The notes beneath the pieces were generated by a model that was not told the DNA's origin, ran no database searches, and worked only from the letters and a program-made list of their open reading frames with translations. DNA of 64,000 bases. Origin: Aplysia californica (lineage: Eukaryota; Mollusca; Gastropoda; Aplysiida; Aplysiidae). The position numbers were made by a program, and so were the translations under genes. The DNA lies in contig NW_004797358.1 in the NCBI RefSeq assembly GCF_000002075.1, positions 1,460,829 to 1,524,828 of the forward strand. The letters are read 5' to 3'. This document shows, piece after piece, positions 58,201 through 64,000 of this stretch; the first letter of the stretch is position 1, and each line of letters starts with the position of its first letter.

Positions 58201-60931
58201 TCTCTGTACAGAATTATAATACAGACAGGATTATTACGAGAAGCTTTGTCATTTTTAGAAATTGAAGATAATAAGTTATTGGACTTTGGCAGCAAACACA
58301 TTAAGAGCACCAAATATTTTAGTCTCAAGAACCTTGGCTACATAGGCATATCACGTTGTCATAGGAAAGTTTTAAACCACAATTATGAAAAAAATACAGA
58401 TTTATTGTCTTTCAGAAGAAGCATTTCATTAATTTGAAGCCAAACATGAAAAATATCAGCAAAAGTTGTCTTTACCCCTTCTCTGCCCTACAAATATTTA
58501 ACCCTATCCGTACGTAGTGTTTTACTATCGTATCCATATGACGTGGGGAACTCTGCCAACACTTTCCAAATAGGAAATTTACTCGTTAATCCGACCCGTA
58601 AACTGTGCATGGCAGTCGGTCAAAAGGATTTTTTGAGAAATACTGAAAATTTCAAAGAGATCTTCGTACTAGAAGTTTTCTAAAATGTTAAGAATACAAC
58701 CCCGGGGGTACAAAATAATCCCCGGGCGTACAGATAGGGTTAATGTCATCACTAAACCATAACAAAGAGGTAACCTGTAAAGATGCTGAGCTCGAGCATG
58801 TCCTGATAATTCAGACCAAGACTTGAATGCTTGTTTTGAATTGTCAGCAGCAAATGCAATATCCTCGTCATTAGCCTTCAGAACTGTTGCCAATTTTTCA
58901 CCTAAATTTTGAGAAGAAATTAACAATTAACATAGAAGCTGACTGAAAGATCAAGGCATATTTTTCATCTTTCATCCATGGCAAATACTGACCTATATAT
59001 AGAAAGAATAATTTGAATTTGCGTTGTGTGTAGTTGGTACCTCTGGCAGCCAGTTTGCTGGTGGTATTGTGAAGAAAATTTGCATAGTTTAGTAAGGACT
59101 GTACAACTCATACAGTTGAAGGATGGCAGTTTAAAGGGGTAAATAGTATGTTTGTTTGTTTGTTTGTTTAGTATAGGGTTTTACGGCGCTCGCAACTGCA
59201 TAAGGTCATATGAGCGCGCAGAACACACCTAATACTTTTTCGTTGGTAGGAAATTTTGAATTTTGCCCGGGTGGCGGCCGAAGCCTACTCTTATCGATTT
59301 TAGACCACCAAGGGATCTATAACGTGCGCAACTTGCACACGGGCCCTCCGAGATTTTTCGCCCTTGTCCGAGAAGGCTAGGTGTAGATCTTTCCTACCAG
59401 AAGATCAGGGGTGTGGTAGAAAGACAGCTGTAAGAAGGAGTCAAGGAGTAACAGTAGAAAGGCTGCAGAAAGAGTCAGGAGCCCAGAGGAGGGGCAAGGG
59501 AGGTGAGAGGGTGGGGGCAGAAAGAGGAGACGAAAGCAGACGACAGAATATTGCTAGAGAGCAGGAAAGGAGGTGAAAGGAGACAATTTTAGAGAAGAAA
59601 ATTTTTCAGTCGCTACCCAACACCTTAACCTCTAGGCCACGAGAGCCCTCAAATAGTATGTTTATATCTATTGGCTTTGCTTTTTGTGCATTGGCAAACC
59701 CTAGCAAAAAGCAGGGCTGGTGGCATAATGGGGGCTAATGGCTAGGGTAATGAGGTTTGACTGTAGGGCCCATTAGTTTATAACTTTCCTTCAGGCAAGT
59801 AGAAAACACCATTCAAAGCACTGAGCAGAGAGCCACAGAACACTGAGATTCCAAATGCACGATATACTTAGTGTCTTAGCAAAACAGTCAATACTGAGGT
59901 AGTTGTACACAATAAAGTAGCTTCATAGCGAAGGCTTCATGTCATTTAGAAAGAAAGTTCACATTTTGTCAATCATAAAGCATGGAAGATACTTTCGTCT
60001 CATCCTCAACTTAGATCATCCATATCTCCCATCCACCTCGGTGTCCTCATGAAAAAGTTTTATTTCTTATTGATGAAGAATGACATCTTCATTTTTCATT
60101 ATCACAAGTGAAACAATGGAATCTACAAACTGACCATGCAGACGTCATCCATGAGGTGAACTGACTCTGGTTGGAGAGACTGTCATATATTGTGGTTCAT
60201 TCTCATTTCATATGGCAAATCACAACTGGTTCAAATTATGAGGCAATTAGAGCAAGGTAAGAAAGGACAATACAGTGTTTCGATAGTTTCAAATGTTTGT
60301 TTTTTTCTTTTTAAAATTTTACATAAAATGAGATTTGATGTCTAGAGCCAAGTTCCAAAGGAGAGTATACAGAAATCAGCAAGTGAAAAGTATTCGGAAA
60401 CATCCCCATGTGACATATTTGACAAAAGTTTCTTGTATACCAAAAACTCTTCTCACCCTGCAGGAAAAATTAAAATAGTAAAGCAAACCCTCCAACAGTG
60501 GGTAAAGAAAACGTTTTTTTTTACAAGGAACATATTCTATCTTGCATTAAGAAAAAAATATGTGTATCACCTTTAAAAAAGTGATAAAATCAATTATTAG
60601 TTATGCATGTTTATAAAACTAAAAGGTCAAGATACAAGTGAAAGAACTTTCAAACAAAAAGAAAGGAAAAAATAAGCATAATTGTTTCAATAGGAATCCA
60701 TGGTTCCAATTTTAAGATGCGGCTATATCAAATTTAGAATGCTAGACAGTATTGTAAGTCAATTCAAAAATGATTTTCCTAAGACGAAACCAAAAAAGTA
60801 TAGTTTCTCATTGTCTCAGCATCTCTACCTGTAGTTGGTTTTTTCACATCAACAGTAGCTCTTCCCTCGGTTTTGTTCCATGTGCCATTGACGAACTGTC
60901 CAAAACACTTGTTGTGTTTGTCAAGCCAAAG
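43272..60931 (-). CDS. ALDH16A1: Aldehyde dehydrogenase family 16 member A1, lacking only the first exon
   Basis: Fourteen exons, all in phase: 60829-60931, 58775-58901, 57968-58146, 57027-57283, 56094-56246, 53615-53812, 52880-52978, 51744-51986, 50670-50815, 49292-49459, 47761-47965, 45291-45476, 43842-43965 and 43272-43447. They give 787 codons ending [10 protein letters not shown]. The start codon exon is not seen. Domain 1 is a full ALDH fold, domain 2 a truncated ALDH-like fold, joined by a Gly/Ser-rich linker near 50690. The active-site loop reads [13 protein letters not shown], so the catalytic Cys is absent. PWNFP is replaced by PAWLP, and the cofactor-side Lys by Pro in VIPPASDP, while Glu of the ELGG motif is kept (LEMFG). 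Mammalian ALDH16A1 also lacks the Cys and binds other proteins such as maspardin. A scaffold role is inferred. Confidence 0.95.
43505..43680 (+). repeat. Truncated copy of the 54639 SINE (3' part)
   Basis: Matches the last third of the SINE at 54639-54990: GAGAATGTTTCTGAGCATTC, CAGCTGGGATAATAAT and a final ATTTATTATCATTT tail. The tRNA-like head is missing. Lies in the last intron of ALDH16A1. Confidence 0.6.
44012..44040. repeat. Poly-A tract
   Basis: About 28 A in a row after AAGAAGAAGAATGAG, in an ALDH16A1 intron. It may be the tail of an inserted retroelement, but no body is recognisable beside it. Confidence 0.8.
44041..45290. other. ALDH16A1 intron, no feature recognised
   Basis: AT-rich sequence without an exon, TIR or SINE that I could recognise. 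TAGGCCTA occurs at 44998-45005. Confidence 0.4.
46190..46275. repeat. (ATT)n-ended SINE or LINE tail remnant
   Basis: AAAGCGCCTAGACCTGAATT followed by ATTATTACTATTATTATT. This GCGC...TATA...ATTATT ending resembles the tails at 9180-9210 and 41770-41812. Only the tail is left. Confidence 0.4.
46527..46606. repeat. Perfect 40-bp tandem duplication
   Basis: Units 46527-46566 and 46567-46606 are identical, starting TAAACATTAAATCAGTGGAG. Two copies without divergence suggest a recent event. ALDH16A1 intron. Confidence 0.9.
46756..47675. mobile_element. pogo-like TIR element (920 bp) in ALDH16A1 intron
   Basis: TA at 46754-46755 and 47676-47677. Starts CAGTCGAACCTGCCTTAACG, ends TTACACAGGTTCGACTG. 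The subterminal unit AACGGAAACCTGT repeats several times at the left, and its inverse (CCTGTCTAAGACGGAAAATG style) near the right. Related to elements A-C but a separate family. No transposase. Confidence 0.85.
48388..49203. mobile_element. Possible TIR element (816 bp)
   Basis: The left end AAGGTACCAAATGATGCATT and the right end AAATGCATCTTTTGGTACCT are inverted copies over about 21 bp with one or two mismatches. Target duplication unclear and the interior is anonymous. Could also be chance. ALDH16A1 intron. Confidence 0.4.
49640..50280 (-). mobile_element. LINE fragment, RT C-terminal part
   Basis: Minus strand. At about 50085-50240 it reads [20 protein letters not shown] then [16 protein letters not shown], the post-catalytic FKYLGS region of RTE-like LINEs. 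Further left it reads [20 protein letters not shown] and [18 protein letters not shown] in changing frames with stops. An old, broken copy running in the same direction as ALDH16A1, in an intron. Confidence 0.7.
51500..51690 (-). mobile_element. tRNA-derived SINE (family of 35206)
   Basis: On the minus strand the head reads TGGTGTAGTGGTTAGGTGCT (A-box-like), then GTCACATGCAGGAGACC. The left end carries AATTTAGATAATTTAGGAGG. ALDH16A1 intron, about 55 bp from the donor of exon 51744-51986. Confidence 0.6.
52150..52350 (-). mobile_element. tRNA-derived SINE (family of 35206)
   Basis: The left end is ACAATTTACATCATTTATGA and the middle contains CTGCCTGTCAGGGCCAACCT. The right, tRNA-like part has TAGCAGATTGGCACTTCGGC on the minus strand. 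ALDH16A1 intron. Confidence 0.6.
53905..54060. repeat. Partial copy of the 8662 MITE family
   Basis: Begins TGAAATCAGGCACTATTCAG TTTTGGGGCATA and runs into AAAGGAGGTGGGGGTCACCT, the order seen at 17902/19587. The other terminus is not found. ALDH16A1 intron. Confidence 0.5.
54639..54990 (+). mobile_element. tRNA-derived SINE (about 350 bp)
   Basis: The head has A-box-like TGGCCTAGTGGCTAGG and B-box-like GGGTTCGAATCCC. The central part reads TTGTGTCCTTGGGAAAGGCA, and the tail GCAATATAAATGC ends in (ATT)n. It is too long and tailed to be a tRNA gene. Intron of ALDH16A1, antisense to it. A truncated copy is at 43505-43680. Confidence 0.8.
55332..55560 (+). mobile_element. tRNA-derived SINE-like repeat
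   Basis: The head GTGGCGTCGGTAGTTAGTAG and GGTTGCGGGTTCAGGGGCTC resemble worn A and B boxes. The central GTTGTGTCTTTGGTAAAGAC resembles the middle of the SINE at 54639. The end differs, so it may be a second family with a shared core. Confidence 0.5.
56318..56440 (-). repeat. SINE-like repeat (family of 37141), shortened
   Basis: Reverse-strand copy from GGTGCTGTGGTGTAGTTTGC to the AACACCTCTAATCTTCTGC region. It lacks the last tail. ALDH16A1 intron, about 70 bp upstream of the acceptor side of exon 56094-56246. Confidence 0.5.
58502..58739. mobile_element. piggyBac-like MITE (238 bp)
   Basis: TTAA at 58498-58501 and 58740-58743. The left terminus is CCCTATCCGTACGTAG, and the right terminus GGCGTACAGATAGGG is its inverse with one or two mismatches. 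CCYT ends with TTAA duplications are the piggyBac hallmark. No coding capacity. It lies 31 bp downstream of the donor of ALDH16A1 exon 58775-58901. Confidence 0.75.
59178..59649 (-). mobile_element. Long tRNA-derived SINE, second copy
   Basis: Same family as 20262-20774, nearly collinear throughout. The head keeps TGGCCTAGAGGTTAAGG but a deletion removes the B-box part next to it. The tail ends GCGAGCGCCGTAAAACCC. ALDH16A1 intron, same direction as the gene. Confidence 0.75.
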
Positions 60932-62005
60932 CTGTGAAAGGATATCATGATTTAAATGTCACAGGTTGAGAACATACCAGGATCTATTTTATTTAAGTTT
61001 TAAAAAAACAACAACAAATCTCTGCCCAGGCCTAACACTTATTATACACAAACATCAGTGCAATTGCTTCAGAGACTACAACACATAAATAGAATCAAGT
61101 CCTCCTGTACCCACCAACCTAGAAAATTGACTGCACATGTAATGCTCATCATGTTCTACATGAAAGTCACCTGAAATAAAGTGACAGGAAGGCTTGGTCT
61201 CAGTTAAATTAGACAATGCTTATAATAAAAGAGAGATCTTAGCCAATTATTCTTTGGGGGTAAAACCTAGATCTTTAGCATTGGGGAGATTTTTTTTACA
61301 ATATTTTGCGGTGCTGGTTTAGTTGAAGGTCTACTGTGCTACGGTCATCTACATAAGTCCCACCCCATTGACCACGGTCAATTAACTCAATTGCAATCTA
61401 GCACAAGTCCCTCCTGATTGGTAATGACAGTGCGGGGGCCAATAAAACCAAAAGTAGTGGCATTACACAATAAATTGTAATGTGTGGCTGGGAGGATTGC
61501 CCCTGATTCCCCTTCCCCCACAACCTCCTCTTCCTCCTTCTCTAGTCTTGTTCCCCCCCCCCCCCCCCCCCACACACACACACAAATCGATCACAACCAC
61601 AGGAACATTATAAATATCGGCAATGACAGACGTAAGTCTGAATAAACCAGAGACATTGCAGTAGACCTTCAACTAAATAAGTTGTCAGACAAGTCTTGCA
61701 GTAGTCTGTCATCTAAACCAGAAACATAGTAGTAAACCTTTAACTGACCCAGCATCCGTTCTTTTTAGAACTGGGAGGGGCAAACTATGACCTGTGCCTG
61801 TGGTTCAAGTACAACCATCCTCAGGTAGTGTGTGGCCTACAGAAACATTTGGCGAATTTAATCTTTAACTTTAACAAAATCTTTTTATGAAGTGACAACA
61901 TTTAACATTTAAATATAAATTTATACTCGAGCAGACACTAGCTTTGGTAGTGTTGAATATTACAATGAACCACTTTATAGTTAGAGTAGACCCATTTCGC
62001 ATTTT
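60932..62005. other. Presumed ALDH16A1 intron 1, no exon found
   Basis: I searched the minus strand for the missing first exon (an N-terminal piece ending before [11 protein letters not shown]) and found none. Two C-rich/CA tracts lie at 61553-61583. The exon probably lies right of the window. Confidence 0.45.
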
Positions 62006-62011
62006 CCCAAT

Positions 62012-62150
62012 ACAGTGGAACTCGGATTCAATGAAAGGAGATGGATTCCCCAGTTTTTTTCCACTTTAAAATCAATAAAAATAACCCAGATTCAACAAAC
62101 ACTTAATTCAGCAAGCTCGGATTCAACGAAGTCGTTTCCAGGGTGAACAG
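62012..62150. repeat. pogo-like terminus, one end only
   Basis: TA then CAGTGGAACTCGGATTCAAT, and an internal CTCGGATTCAACGAAGTCG at about 62115. The inverted partner is not in view; the Ty3-type element that follows may have interrupted it. Confidence 0.45.
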
Positions 62151-62405
62151 CGACCGCAGACATTAGAGGAATATCATTCAGTAGCTACAAGACTACATGT
62201 ATGTGCCATCATTCGTATCTGTTTCTTGTGTCCATTATTATTATTTCCCTTATTTGTCAATCATATTCATCTGCTTTATTTCTGTTCCGTTTCTGTCCCA
62301 GTCATGCATCGTCTGACGTATGTCTTCATTGTGCTTGATTAGCAAAGTCCTCGTCAAGTCACAAAGAGTGTTGACATTTATTTATGAAGACATAAGAGAT
62401 ACATC

Positions 62406-64000
62406 ATGACCACCATCCCTTGCCCTGCCCCGAGCTGCGACGTGGAGTGGCCTGCATCTACGCCGACTGAGGTGTTGACACGCCTCATTGACATCCACGC
62501 CACCACAGCCCATGCAGCACGAGCGAATGCACCGACTGCGGCAGCCAAGGCTGAGAAAGTGCGATGCCCTGTTGTGTCTGGATCCGGAACGAGCGAGGCG
62601 TGGTCATACTTCACCCAACGGTGGGCCGACTACAAACAAGCGACTCGCCTCACTGGTGCAGACATCGTCTTCCAGCTTCTCGAGTGCTGCGATGAGTCGC
62701 TACGAAAAGATCTCACAAGGACATTCGGCGCCCTAGCCTCCAGCGAAGAGGACACTGTCCTAAAGAACATCAAGAGCCTGGCGGTGTGCCAGGAAAACAT
62801 CATGGTAGCACGGGTACAGCTACATCAAATGAAGCAAGACCGGGACGAGCCTGTCAGAGCCTTCGTCGCCCGCCTCAGGGGCCAGGCTGGGGTTTGCAAC
62901 TTCAAGATAAAATGCCCTAGGTGCTCTCCAGATGTCCACGAATCCAGCGTGGACTATAGCGATGTGATGATTCGTGACGTCCTCATCCGAGGTCTAATTG
63001 ATGAGGAGATCCGACTCGACATCTTAGGTGAGTCAAAGCAGGACATGTCCCTTGAGGATGTACTCTGCTACGTGGAGGGGAAGGAGAGTGGCAAGAGGTC
63101 AGCCAGTCGCCTCGTTGAAATCTGCTCCTACACCACGGCAGCGGCCACAAGCTCCTACAAGCGCAGTGAGAAACTCGGCATACAGGGCAACTTGTTCCAC
63201 AGTAAGGGCCAAGTGTTCCTCTGCAATTACTGTGGCAAACTGGACCATGGGAATGGTAGACAGGAATGTATGAAGAAGTGTCCGGCATTTGGTAAAAGAT
63301 GCACCAGGTGTGGCCTATCCAATCATTTCACCAACCTCTGCCGACAGTCGTCACGGAACAGCAACCCCACCAATGCCCTGGATGACTCTGCTGCCGCCTT
63401 TGACAGTCTATGCGGTGCAGATTCCGCCACACCGGTGTCTAATGCGCACTCTGTATCCCTAGACCATCATGTATGCGAGTTTTGCAGGGCATGGGAGAAG
63501 CGAGCATCCGACCCTCAGCCTTTTGTGAACGTCACCATCCAGGCAGTGTCTTCAGACGCCCAATCTCTCGGTTTCCCGCCACCTCTGAGAGGCAGCACCT
63601 CTCCCGTCAAGTACCAAGCTATGGCAGACACTGGGTGCCAGTCGTGCCTGGCGGGCGTAGCACTCTTGACTAGGATGAGCCTCACTCGCCGTCATCTCCT
63701 CCCTGTCAACATGAAGATGACAGCTGCGAATCGTGGGGCCATTGACATCATCGGAGCCCTTCCCCTTCGTATTTCTGGAACGTCTCCGTCCAACACCTGG
63801 CTGGTGACCCACCAGATGGTGTACTTCACCACATCCACTGGTCGGGTGTTCCTAAGCAAGCAAACCTCTGTGGCTTTGGGAATAATTCCTCCTAGCTTTC
63901 CGACCATTGGTGCCACCAGTGCAGCCATCAATTCGAAGGACAAGCCGGCTTGCGGGTGCTCACACCGCCAACCACCTCCGCCACCACCAACCTCCCTCCC
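62406..64000 (+). mobile_element. Ty3/gypsy-like LTR retrotransposon, gag and protease part (fossil)
   Basis: One long plus frame opens at 62406 and is still open at the right edge (531 codons). It reads as gag with two CCHC-type knuckles (about 63220-63345, CNYCGKLDHG and CTRCGLSNHF), then an aspartic protease-like region with D-T-G-C near 63630. The GC content is well above that of the surrounding DNA. The 5' LTR is not clearly delimited before 62406, and RT, integrase and the 3' LTR lie outside. It looks whole as far as the window shows, so it may be young. The family is most likely Ty3-like; BEL/Pao is less likely. It runs opposite to ALDH16A1. Confidence 0.7.

Overview
This window is animal nuclear DNA. 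Genes are split into many short exons by GT-AG introns, and the spaces between them are full of DNA transposons, SINEs, LINE fragments and microsatellites. The protein sequences look like an invertebrate, and the repeat content suggests a lophotrochozoan, most likely a gastropod mollusc; that placement is inference. No prokaryotic system, CRISPR array or rRNA gene is present.

Four host genes can be supported. On the minus strand at 3540-3608 is the first coding exon of a proline iminopeptidase-like gene whose remainder lies left of the window. TRAPPC3 (minus, 11738-22542) is complete in five exons (180 residues). RWDD1 (plus, 23103-36211) is complete in seven exons (244 residues). TRAPPC3 and RWDD1 are head to head with about 560 bp between start codons, so they probably share a promoter. 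ALDH16A1 (minus, 43272-60931) is present in 14 exons (787 codons) but lacks its first exon, which probably lies to the right. RWDD1 and ALDH16A1 converge. ALDH16A1 has lost the canonical ALDH catalytic cysteine and looks like a pseudoenzyme.

Layout: 1-2930, a Ty3-type LTR element inserted in a LINE; 3540-3608, peptidase exon; 5170-9360, LINE fragment and nested TIR transposons; 11738-22542, TRAPPC3 with a deep nest of elements in intron 1 and an assembly gap at 18403-18798; 22543-23102, shared promoter; 23103-36211, RWDD1, with three related pogo-like elements in intron 1 and a LINE piece in intron 6; 36212-43271, gene-poor with repeats and a GC-rich island at about 40345-41044; 43272-60931, ALDH16A1 with SINEs, a LINE fragment, a piggyBac-like MITE and other TIR elements in its introns; 62406-64000, gag and protease of a second Ty3-type element running off the right edge.

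The host genes do unrelated jobs: vesicle tethering, a DRG2-binding regulator, an ALDH-like scaffold and a peptidase. Apart from the shared promoter nothing suggests that they work together. Most of the unusual content is in the mobile elements: an inverted pair of elements sharing one TA, elements inside elements inside elements, a foldback element with about 140-bp arms, and unrelated short repeats that share one 3' tail.
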